A DNA stretch of 6,043 nucleotides from Bacteroidota bacterium (lineage in GTDB: Bacteria > Bacteroidota > Bacteroidia > Bacteroidales > UBA10428). The DNA is taken from the NCBI GenBank assembly GCA_024640925.1, contig JAHEEB010000293.1, forward strand, positions 1 to 6,043, written 5' to 3'. A program made the position numbers and the translations under genes. This document shows, piece by piece, positions 1-6,043 of this stretch (position 1 is its first letter; every line of letters begins with the position of its first letter). Below the pieces are notes generated by a model, which searched no databases, was not told the DNA's origin, and was given only the letters and a program-made list of their open reading frames with translations.

Positions 1-3000
1 GTCGTTGGCAAATTTTATACGATATTCCGGGCAATGCAAAAAGCCGTACACGTAGTAAAAAATATCCTCTTTGGTTACACTATTTCCGTAAATCTTTTTA
101 GCCTGGTTTAAAATGAAATCGGAAATACCATCACGGCGGATATAATCGGAATCGTTGTTTTCGGTATCGAATAAGGTTTTTTGGTCGTTTTTGGCTTCTT
201 CGTAGTAATATAAAGGAAAACATTGTGTTGTACCATTTCTACCATTTAACAACCCAAATTCCGATATTTTATCTGTAATTAAAACTGAAAAAGAAAATAA
301 ACTCTTACCTGTAACACATATCACCAAATTGTTTAAGTTCTTTGGAAAAAATTTAGGTAATTGATACCGTTCTTGGTTTAAATCATCTGCAAAATAAGTA
401 TTAGTCTTTACAAACGGCCTATATTGAGATATTCTATATTCATCTTCTTCAACAATTGGCTTATTTTTTTTTAAAAAGTTTTGCCAGTCTCTTGACCAAC
501 TACCTTTTGATGAAATTATAACTGGTTCTTTTTGTGTTCCTTTAAAAATTAATTCTCTCTGTTCGTTATAGTAACCAATTGTTTTTTGAATATTGTTTTT
601 TAAAATATTTCTTGAAAAATTGTAGCACCAAGCATCTCTACTTGAAACAACAGAACCAGAAACGCAAATGAAAAAACTTTGACTACTGGAATCATATTTT
701 TTTTCAGAATCAATAGGAATAAATGTTTCAAAAACATCATTTCTTTGACTTAACCAGTCGCCATGTTCGTTTGGAGAAAGGTTTTGTATAGTTATTTCGG
801 GATTACTAATTGTTTTAAATTTCTTTAAAATAGAAAGTTTTTCTTCACGGTTTAAATAGTCGCCAATATCGTGATAATGAATATTTGCAGGGGTTGTGGT
901 GTTGGGCTTCTTTACCAAAATGGTAATAGAAATAGGCGTACGGGAACCACCACCAAATACGTTGCCAGCTTCTTTTCGTCTTAATTCGCCTTGTGTACGT
1001 GCATTGCCACGTAAATTAAAAACATATATTGAAGAAAATTCTTTTTCAAGGCATTTACGGAAACCATCGGTACTGTTTCCATCGAGCCACGCACCATTTG
1101 AAATAAAGGCAATAATACCACCGTTTTTTGAATCTAAACGGTCTGAAGACCATCTAAAAGCTTTTATATAAGCATCATATAAAGATTTATTAAGGCCTGC
1201 AGTAGAAGAAGCTGCATAAGTATTGGCTATACGTGCATCTAATTTAGGGTAACTTTGATTTTGTGCATTATCGTTGGCAGATTTCTGACCAATCGAATAT
1301 GGTGGATTACCCATAATAACACGCAAAGGGGCTTTCTTTTGTTTTGCAACACGTTCGGAATTTTTAGGGAACATTTCGGAGAAAAGCTTTTCGCTTGCAT
1401 CCGATTCGCCTAATTGGAATGTGTCGGTTAAACAAATACCATCGAAAGGAGTGTATTTTTCTTTTCCAGGTCCATCGTCGGGGTCGGGGGTTTGGTCGTG
1501 ATAAGCGTTTTCGATGTTTACTGCTGCAATGTAATAAGCAAGTAAAACTATTTCGTTGGCATGGAGTTCATATTTATATTTACGTTCCAGGTCTTTTTGT
1601 TCAATTAAGCCACTTTGCAACAAGCGGGTAATAAAAGTGCCCGTTCCTGTGAAGGGGTCCAGGATATGAATATTTTCGTCTGAAATGCTGCGGCCAAATT
1701 CTTTCTGAAGTACATCATTAACAGAATGAATAATAAAATCAACGCATTCAACCGGGGTGTAAACAATACCAAGTTTCTCAACCATCTTTGGAAAAGCTGT
1801 TTTAAAAAACTTGTCATAAAGCTCAATAATGATGCGTTGTTTGCCTTCTGCATTGTCAATGCCTGAAGCACGCTTTTTTACAGAATCATAAAATTTATCC
1901 AATACCTCTGTGTCTTTTTCGATTGCCTGGGATTGGAGTATATCCAACATGCTTTGCATAGATACGGAAATGGGATTGCTTTTTACAAAGGAATAACCTT
2001 CGAAAAGCGCATCAAAAACAGGTTTTGTAATGATATGCTGCGAAAGCATTTCAATAGCTTCGTGTTCTGTAATGGATGGGTTAATATTCTTTTGCAACCC
2101 GGCAAGAAAATTATTGAAATATAGTTTGTGGGTGCCTTCTTCCTTTATCGCAATTTTAATACGTTCTATTTGGCGTTCTGCAATATCAGCAATACTTTGC
2201 GCCCATTGTTCCCAATAGCGCCGGTCGCCAACTTTTTGGACCATTTTTGCAAAAACAATGCTTTGCAATTCTTCAAACTGTATGGCTAGTTGGCGTGCGA
2301 TTTCTTCAGTATCAAGGACGGAACCATCACCGCTGCCACCAGTATCGGGACGGCCAACAATAATTTGTGAAGGTCGTTTTTTATTAAGGTCGATTTTATT
2401 TACTGTGGCATTAAAGCGGTCATCGTGCGCACGTAAAGCGTTTAAAACAGTCCAAACAACTCTATAACGAGCGTTGTCATCCAATGCTTTATCGGGTTCG
2501 ATATCGGAAGGTATAACGACCGGAATAATGATGTAACCATATTTTTTGCCAGGAGCTTTACGCATTACCCGACCGACTGACTGAACAACATCAACCTGAG
2601 AATTACGGGCAGAAAGAAATAAAACAGCATCGAGGGTAGGAACATCAATACCCTCGCTTAAACAACGCGCATTTGTTAAAATACGGCATTCATTGTTTGC
2701 TATATCAGCTGCCTTTAACCAGGATAATTTTCCATCCCTCACAGGGGCTGACATCGTGCCGTCAACGTGCTGGGAAAGAAGGGTAACAATCTTTTCTTTT
2801 GTTTCGGCTGGAAGGGTTTCTGTGTATGTACTTTGTGCTTTATTAAAAACAGAAGTTATCTCCTGAGAATTCTTAATGCTCTGACAAAAAGCAACAGCGG
2901 TTCTCATGGGTTCTGGGTCGGTTTCCTGCAGTAACCCTTCATCACCTAAAATCTGTTTTGAAAGTGCATTTATACAACCTATAAGTTTTGAAATATCATC

Positions 3001-4365
3001 GGTACTGATTTCTCCTTCATCAGATAAAGCGTGTTGTAAACCTTTAGGAATATCAGTTTCTTTAAGTGTAAGTATTAAAACTTTGTAATCGGATAATAAA
3101 TCTTTTTCGACAGCTTCGCCAAAACCAATGCGATACATTTCTTCACCGTAAATTGCAGGGTCATCCATTGAGCAAAGAACTGCGTCAGCTTGTGCAGCTT
3201 TAGATTTAGAATCATCGCTAAAAAGCCGGGGAGTGGCAGTCATGTAAAGGCGTTTCTTTGCCTTTAAATAATCGCTATTATGAACTTTTACAAACGCTGA
3301 TTCATCAGCATCGGCAAGGGTTACGCCTGTAGTTCGGTGAGCTTCGTCGCAAATGATTAAATCGAAAATACCTTCTTTAGTGGTTTCAATTAAAGCCTGT
3401 TGCGCCTGAGCAATAACATCAATGGATTGATATGTAGAAAAAACAACTGTTAAACCTTTTTTGCCAGCTGCCTTAAAAGATTGAAATTGTTTTAAAATAA
3501 TTTTTACATCGGTTGAAGCTGGTAAAGCAAGGTCAACAACACTAAAACCATCTTTATCTTCTTGTTTATTTTTCTTTCTGCTTACTTCGGAATCGGAACA
3601 AATACAAATTGCGTTTATTGGTTCTTGTGCCTGATAAAACCACTCATTTAAGGTTTGACCAAGTAAACTAATTGAAGGAACTAAAAACAATATTAATCCC
3701 TGACCATTTGTTTCATGTTCGGCAATCTTTAGAGATGTAAAGGTTTTACCTGTACCACAAGCCATAATTAACTTACCACGGTCGGCAATTTTAAAATGCT
3801 TGTGGGTTTTATCTAAAGCTTCTTTTTGATGTGGTCGGATAGTTTTTTTAGCTTGAAGGGAAGGCGCTCCAATAATACCATCTTGTAATTTTACCCAATC
3901 GACCGGGGCATTCTCTAAATCAGTAAGATTAATACGACTAACCGGTGGTATCTGATTATGTATTGCATTTTCAGCATTTGGTCCCCATTTATTGGTAGTG
4001 GAAATCCAAATACGCTGAGAAAAACCAACGGTTTTTAATTCATCGTTTTTAAATTGACGGCTTGACGTAGAAAGAAACGAATCTACTGCAGGTTTATCTA
4101 TAATTGTATTTTCCTGATAGCATTTGCATTGTATTGCCCAAAAATCGCCTGTTTGAGTATAAGCAACAATATCAATACCGGTATCACTTCCGCCAAAATC
4201 AATTCGAAAAGGAAATTCAGACCAAAGCCATACATTCTTAAACTGATTTGAATACTTAGGGTCGGTTTGTAAATATGCTTGCATTAAGCGTTCGAAACGG
4301 TCACCTTTATCTTTTTCGGAAAAAGAAATTTTACGGTATTTATTTAAAATCGATTGGAATGACAT
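1..4365 (-). CDS. Type ISP restriction-modification enzyme (nuclease-helicase-methyltransferase-specificity), C-terminus cut by window edge
   Basis: A single open frame of 1455 codons has no internal stop and runs off the left edge. Domain order matches Type ISP enzymes (LlaGI/LlaBIII), which cleave unmodified DNA after translocation and methylate adenine on their own sites. Residues 1-100 are an Mrr-like nuclease (E25, D65, Q79-x-K81). Residues about 175-620 are an SF2 helicase: RPHQ 177-180, Walker A GTGKT with K207, DEAH 340-343, TATPR 376-380, and QSVGRVMR 595-602. A helical linker follows. The N6-adenine methyltransferase has YTPxE near 869, motif I DPFTGTGTF 903-911 and NPPY 1020-1023. 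From about 1170 comes the target-recognition/Type ISP C-terminal region, with YRPF near 1315 and LHCPEYR 1443-1449 close to the cut. From memory of family size, roughly 100-200 residues are probably missing. ATG at 4365 is the first ATG after an in-frame TGA (4399-4401); a TTG at 4390-4392 is the only other candidate. No clear Shine-Dalgarno is seen. All visible catalytic motifs are intact, so it is probably active. The assignment rests on motifs and domain order, not a database search. Confidence 0.93.
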   Translation of the reverse strand, partial: MSFQSILNKYRKISFSEKDKGDRFERLMQAYLQTDPKYSNQFKNVWLWSEFPFRIDFGGSDTGIDIVAYTQTGDFWAIQCKCYQENTIIDKPAVDSFLSTSSRQFKNDELKTVGFSQRIWISTTNKWGPNAENAIHNQIPPVSRINLTDLENAPVDWVKLQDGIIGAPSLQAKKTIRPHQKEALDKTHKHFKIADRGKLIMACGTGKTFTSLKIAEHETNGQGLILFLVPSISLLGQTLNEWFYQAQEPINAICICSDSEVSRKKNKQEDKDGFSVVDLALPASTDVKIILKQFQSFKAAGKKGLTVVFSTYQSIDVIAQAQQALIETTKEGIFDLIICDEAHRTTGVTLADADESAFVKVHNSDYLKAKKRLYMTATPRLFSDDSKSKAAQADAVLCSMDDPAIYGEEMYRIGFGEAVEKDLLSDYKVLILTLKETDIPKGLQHALSDEGEISTDDISKLIGCINALSKQILGDEGLLQETDPEPMRTAVAFCQSIKNSQEITSVFNKAQSTYTETLPAETKEKIVTLLSQHVDGTMSAPVRDGKLSWLKAADIANNECRILTNARCLSEGIDVPTLDAVLFLSARNSQVDVVQSVGRVMRKAPGKKYGYIIIPVVIPSDIEPDKALDDNARYRVVWTVLNALRAHDDRFNATVNKIDLNKKRPSQIIVGRPDTGGSGDGSVLDTEEIARQLAIQFEELQSIVFAKMVQKVGDRRYWEQWAQSIADIAERQIERIKIAIKEEGTHKLYFNNFLAGLQKNINPSITEHEAIEMLSQHIITKPVFDALFEGYSFVKSNPISVSMQSMLDILQSQAIEKDTEVLDKFYDSVKKRASGIDNAEGKQRIIIELYDKFFKTAFPKMVEKLGIVYTPVECVDFIIHSVNDVLQKEFGRSISDENIHILDPFTGTGTFITRLLQSGLIEQKDLERKYKYELHANEIVLLAYYIAAVNIENAYHDQTPDPDDGPGKEKYTPFDGICLTDTFQLGESDASEKLFSEMFPKNSERVAKQKKAPLRVIMGNPPYSIGQKSANDNAQNQSYPKLDARIANTYAASSTAGLNKSLYDAYIKAFRWSSDRLDSKNGGIIAFISNGAWLDGNSTDGFRKCLEKEFSSIYVFNLRGNARTQGELRRKEAGNVFGGGSRTPISITILVKKPNTTTPANIHYHDIGDYLNREEKLSILKKFKTISNPEITIQNLSPNEHGDWLSQRNDVFETFIPIDSEKKYDSSSQSFFICVSGSVVSSRDAWCYNFSRNILKNNIQKTIGYYNEQRELIFKGTQKEPVIISSKGSWSRDWQNFLKKNKPIVEEDEYRISQYRPFVKTNTYFADDLNQERYQLPKFFPKNLNNLVICVTGKSLFSFSVLITDKISEFGLLNGRNGTTQCFPLYYYEEAKNDQKTLFDTENNDSDYIRRDGISDFILNQAKKIYGNSVTKEDIFYYVYGFLHCPEYRIKFAND

Positions 4366-4481
4366 CTTTAATGTATAATTAAAACAAAGCAATTTACATC
4401 AGATAAATAAGAAATGAAAGAAAGATTATAAACTTCCATTTTCACAAAAAACAAAGAGTTTTTTAGGGTTACTTTGATAAT
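4366..4481. other. Intergenic gap between nuclease gene and restriction gene
   Basis: These 116 bases separate the stop of the SNase gene from the start of the restriction gene, both on the minus strand. I see no open frame worth calling. A weak hairpin lies near the SNase stop. On the minus strand, 4392-4385 reads TTGCTTTG, a 5-of-6 match to the Bacteroidota -7 consensus TAnnTTTG. No good -33 TTG lies about 19 bases further upstream, so I do not call it a promoter. The gap is long enough for the restriction gene to have its own promoter, but read-through from the upstream pair is equally possible. Confidence 0.5.
4446..4464 (-). terminator. Weak A/T-rich hairpin after SNase gene, possible terminator
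   Basis: A perfect inverted repeat has 7-base arms (AAAAAAC and GTTTTTT) around a 5-base loop and starts 18 bases past the SNase stop codon. Read on the minus strand the 3' arm supplies a run of six T, so the shape resembles a minimal intrinsic terminator. The stem has only one G-C pair and would be unstable, so it may be chance in AT-rich DNA or only partly attenuate transcription into the restriction gene. Confidence 0.25.
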
Positions 4482-4937
4482 TTAGTGTGTTTTTCTCCAT
4501 TCCCAGGGAGCTATCGGATCTTGTTTTGCCCAAAGTCCAAGTTTTTCTTTTCGTGCTAAAATTTCAGCCTGGGCATACTCCGAATCGGATGAATATTTTT
4601 TATAATGCCAGGCATTCCCGGTTCGGATCATGTGAAGGTTTATATTAATTGAATCAATAAAAAGTGTTGCTATTGTTCTGCCATACTTGTCAAGGCCAGA
4701 TTTTACAATAAAGCATGAATCATACAAGTATTTCGAGAGGAATCCTTTTGAATCAAGGCCGAAGAGTTGGTCTTTTTCCGGGGCATCGATGCTCGCCATT
4801 CGCACTTTTAGACTTCCTTCTTTGGTTTGTAGTATAAAAGTATCACCATCGATCACACTTAAAATAGTTCCTTTGTAGGTTTGAGAAAAAAGGAGATTCG
4901 AAATTAATAATAGGTAGATAAAGAAGAATATTCTCAT
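4482..4937 (-). CDS. Secreted thermonuclease-family (SNase-like) nuclease
   Basis: This complete 151-residue protein belongs to the staphylococcal nuclease family, which hydrolyses DNA and RNA with calcium. Residues 1-19 form a Sec signal peptide: one Arg, a hydrophobic stretch, and cleavage probably around FSQ (17-19). It lacks a lipobox Cys, so export across the inner membrane is expected rather than lipid anchoring. The OB-fold core is complete. By motif alignment to S. aureus nuclease, the active site is DGDT with D32, R46, D51 and E54 in the 'DAPE' segment, and R87 in DKYGR. The late LGLW (133-136) and the PWEWR end (144-148) are also usual for the family. The length is normal and no key residue is missing. 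Its ATG overlaps the TGA of the upstream acidic-protein gene (ATGA, 4937-4934), so the two are probably co-transcribed and translationally coupled. Likely roles are nutrient scavenging or degradation of extracellular nucleic acid. A link to defence rests only on position. Confidence 0.93.
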   Translation of the reverse strand: MRIFFFIYLLLISNLLFSQTYKGTILSVIDGDTFILQTKEGSLKVRMASIDAPEKDQLFGLDSKGFLSKYLYDSCFIVKSGLDKYGRTIATLFIDSININLHMIRTGNAWHYKKYSSDSEYAQAEILARKEKLGLWAKQDPIAPWEWRKTH

Positions 4938-5269
4938 AACATGAAATCATTATTAAGAAATTTTTCATTTGATTTATCTACAAAATCTCTCATTTTCTCG
5001 ATGTCGAGATCTAAGGTACCATATTTGATAAATAGATACTCTGTCAATTCAGAAATCAGAAGCTCAAATTTTTCATTTTCTACTTTTTCAATATCAGGTG
5101 GTGTGGGTGGTAAATCTGCATTGGATTCAGGATCTAAATCCTTCGGTAACAAATACCCAATTTTTACCTGACCAGAATAGAATTCATCTGGTAATAATTC
5201 TTCAATAATAAATACCCTGTCTTCAAACTCTAACTTGTTAAAATTCTTTTCTGAATTTACTTTTTTCAT
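4934..5269 (-). CDS. Small acidic protein of unknown function, coupled to the SNase gene
   Basis: I do not recognise this 111-residue protein. By my count it has 26 Asp/Glu against 14 Lys/Arg, so it is strongly acidic. There is no signal peptide, membrane segment or Cys, so it should stay in the cytoplasm. Residues 1-50 look mixed alpha/beta. A proline-rich link (LPPTPPD, 53-59) leads to a C-terminal half (60-108) that looks helical, with a charged-hydrophobic pattern. ATG at 5269 is the first ATG after an in-frame stop about 90 bases upstream. A candidate promoter sits at a sensible distance. The four-base ATGA overlap with the following exported nuclease, plus the shared promoter, supports this being a real gene and first in a two-gene operon. 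It could be a nuclease-binding or inhibitory partner, but nothing in the residues proves it. It could equally be an unrelated housekeeping or element-encoded protein. Confidence 0.75.
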   Translation of the reverse strand: MKKVNSEKNFNKLEFEDRVFIIEELLPDEFYSGQVKIGYLLPKDLDPESNADLPPTPPDIEKVENEKFELLISELTEYLFIKYGTLDLDIEKMRDFVDKSNEKFLNNDFML

Positions 5270-5307
5270 GGCTTCAGATTTGAAACCAAGGTAATAAAAA
5301 ACCTGTG

Positions 5308-5337
5308 CAAATGAAAAATATTTATGTTTTCCTCCAA
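5308..5337 (-). promoter_or_regulatory. Candidate Bacteroidota-type promoter for acidic-protein/SNase operon
   Basis: Read on the minus strand there is TTG (5337-5335), a 19-base spacer, then TTCATTTG (5315-5308). The Bacteroidota primary sigma consensus is TTG-N19-21-TAnnTTTG, so the spacing is exact and the -7 box matches five of six fixed bases. The bases after it (CACAGG) resemble the usual start-site surroundings. Transcription would begin near 5301, giving a leader of roughly 30 bases before the ATG at 5269. Called by eye. Confidence 0.5.
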
Positions 5338-5357
5338 TGTTATTTCACTCATAACAT
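5337..5357. repeat. 21-base dyad between divergent promoters, possible operator
   Basis: The arms ATGTTAT (5337-5343) and ATAACAT (5351-5357) are perfect 7-base inverted repeats around a 7-base spacer (TTCACTC). The dyad abuts the -33 element of the minus-strand promoter and lies where the -33 region of the plus-strand gene should be. A repressor bound here could affect both transcripts. Such short A/T-rich dyads also occur by chance, and no regulator gene is visible in the window. Confidence 0.3.
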
Positions 5358-5374
5358 ATAAATTTTAAAATTAT

Positions 5375-5382
5375 TATTTTAG
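5375..5382 (+). promoter_or_regulatory. Candidate -7 box upstream of the MNT-HEPN gene
   Basis: TATTTTAG followed by CACC resembles the Bacteroidota -7 element TAnnTTTG in its common setting, with one mismatch. It would start transcription near 5389 and leave a leader under 20 bases before the TTG at 5406. No TTG is found at the -33 position. Just upstream, 5361-5372 is a 12-base A/T-only palindrome (AATTTTAAAATT). The lack of a -33 element keeps this tentative. Confidence 0.3.
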
Positions 5383-5405
5383 CACCTTACAAACAATAAC
5401 TCATT

Positions 5406-6043
5406 TTGAAAACCTCACTCACCCATCTCCCCGCCAACAAACAGGAAGAACTCCGCTTACTGCGCGATGTTATTGCTACGGATAAAAACGTACATATGGT
5501 TATCCTTTTCGGGAGTTATGCCACAGGTAAGTGGGTACACGATGTGTATGCCGAAGATGGTACTACCTATTCTTATGATAGCGATTATGATATTCTGGTA
5601 ATAACACCTACAGAGAACTTTTCGAACAAAATAAAAATAGAGGAAGCCATCAATGAGAAGTGCGTGGTGCCTGGCAGGGTAAAGACTTCTATTAATACAA
5701 TTTTTCACGGCATAAAACATGTAAACAACGCGCTGTTGTATGGCAATTACTTCTTTTCCGATATTAAGAAAGAAGGCATTATGCTTTTTGATAGCGGTAA
5801 ATACGGGCTGGCAGAGGCAAAAGAACTCTCCAAAGAAGAACAGAAAGCCAAAATGCTGGAGAACTTTGAGCAGTGGTTTGAAAGTGGCAATGATTTTAAG
5901 AGGCATTACACATATGCAATGGTCGATGAAACATATAAACCAGCTGCTTTTATGCTTCATCAAGCAGCTGAACGTTATTATACAACAATTCTTCTCACTT
6001 ATACAGATTATCGACCCAAAGAACATAATCTCCGCGAACTTGA
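5406..6043 (+). CDS. Nucleotidyltransferase-HEPN fusion protein (MNT-HEPN), 3' end cut by window edge
   Basis: A frame of 212 codons runs open off the right edge. Residues about 25-130 are a pol-beta-type minimal nucleotidyltransferase: GSYATG at 36-41, then DSDYD at 58-62 with metal-binding D60 and D62. The 16-residue stretch between those motifs is longer than in the smallest MNT proteins. From about 160 a helical HEPN domain begins (AAFMLHQAAERYY, 180-192). It is incomplete, and the RNase motif R-x4-6-H is not seen in the visible part; R203-PKE-H207 has only three residues between. In HepT/MntA toxin-antitoxin pairs the MNT protein adenylylates the HEPN RNase. Here both parts share one chain, which suggests self-control or a substrate-binding role. 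TTG at 5406 is chosen as start: an in-frame TAA lies at 5397-5399, only CTC and ATT fall between, and the resulting M-KTSLTHLP beginning fits relatives as I remember them. No strong ribosome site is seen. The function is inferred from the family and the substrate is unknown. Confidence 0.87.
   Translation, partial: MKTSLTHLPANKQEELRLLRDVIATDKNVHMVILFGSYATGKWVHDVYAEDGTTYSYDSDYDILVITPTENFSNKIKIEEAINEKCVVPGRVKTSINTIFHGIKHVNNALLYGNYFFSDIKKEGIMLFDSGKYGLAEAKELSKEEQKAKMLENFEQWFESGNDFKRHYTYAMVDETYKPAAFMLHQAAERYYTTILLTYTDYRPKEHNLREL

Noticed and set aside
1605..1871. 88-codon minus-strand frame
   Set aside because: It is out of frame with, and inside, the restriction enzyme gene, over the segment that encodes methyltransferase motif I in the real frame.
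896..3088. Several plus-strand frames of 60-91 codons, and a similar one at 4687-4878
   Set aside because: All are antisense to well-supported minus-strand genes and have no domain-like content or initiation signals.
1..4365. Possible frameshift or fusion of separate helicase and methyltransferase genes
   Set aside because: Residue counts between motifs agree with nucleotide positions throughout (K207, D340, N1020 and the last codon), so the frame is continuous. This domain order is normal for Type ISP enzymes.
4385..4392. Promoter-like TTGCTTTG on the minus strand before the restriction gene
   Set aside because: It matches the -7 consensus at five of six bases but has no -33 TTG at the right spacing; in AT-rich DNA such single-box matches are common.
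4933..5357. Ten-base direct repeat CTCATAACAT at 4933-4942 and 5348-5357
   Set aside because: One copy covers the ATGA overlap of the nuclease pair and the other lies in the divergent region. Exact 10-base repeats are expected many times by chance in 6 kb of AT-rich DNA.
5457..6026. Long 189-codon open frame on the minus strand
   Set aside because: It lies wholly antisense to the MNT-HEPN gene, whose plus-strand frame shows clear catalytic motifs. The antisense translation is rich in Cys, Phe, His and Ile with no recognisable domain, as expected of a shadow frame.

Overview
The window looks like accessory, defence-type DNA from a member of the Bacteroidota. The evidence is an AT-rich genome, a signal peptide ending in the 'FSQ' cleavage style common in that phylum, a promoter of the phylum's TTG-N19-TAnnTTTG type, weak or absent Shine-Dalgarno sites, and protein family members typical of these bacteria. 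It holds four genes, and the two largest run off the window edges.

Left and centre (1-4365, minus strand): one uninterrupted reading frame of 1455 visible codons encodes most of a Type ISP single-polypeptide restriction-modification enzyme of the LlaGI/LlaBIII kind. In order it carries an Mrr-like nuclease, an SF2 (DEAH) helicase/translocase, a gamma-class N6-adenine methyltransferase and a specificity region. The C-terminal end is cut off by the left edge. All expected catalytic motifs in the visible part are intact. The specificity region is marked by a drop in GC to about 27%, against about 37% on both sides.

Middle right (4482-5269, minus strand): a two-gene unit reads towards the restriction gene. 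It has a small, strongly acidic protein of unknown function, then a secreted staphylococcal-nuclease-like (SNase) enzyme. The two genes overlap by an ATGA and share a well-placed candidate promoter. A 116-base gap with a weak A/T-rich hairpin separates this unit from the restriction gene.

Right end (5270-6043): a 136-base divergent intergenic region holds opposite candidate promoters and a small dyad. It is followed on the plus strand by the 5' part of a gene for a nucleotidyltransferase (MNT, pol-beta type) fused to a HEPN domain, apparently starting at TTG. The gene is cut by the right edge.

Together this resembles a small defence or mobile-element cluster: a restriction enzyme, an MNT-HEPN protein related to known toxin-antitoxin modules, and an exported nuclease with an uncharacterised partner. 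I see no tRNA, rRNA, CRISPR array, transposase or attachment site. The known families explain most of the sequence. The least explained items are the acidic partner of the nuclease and the composition break in the specificity domain.
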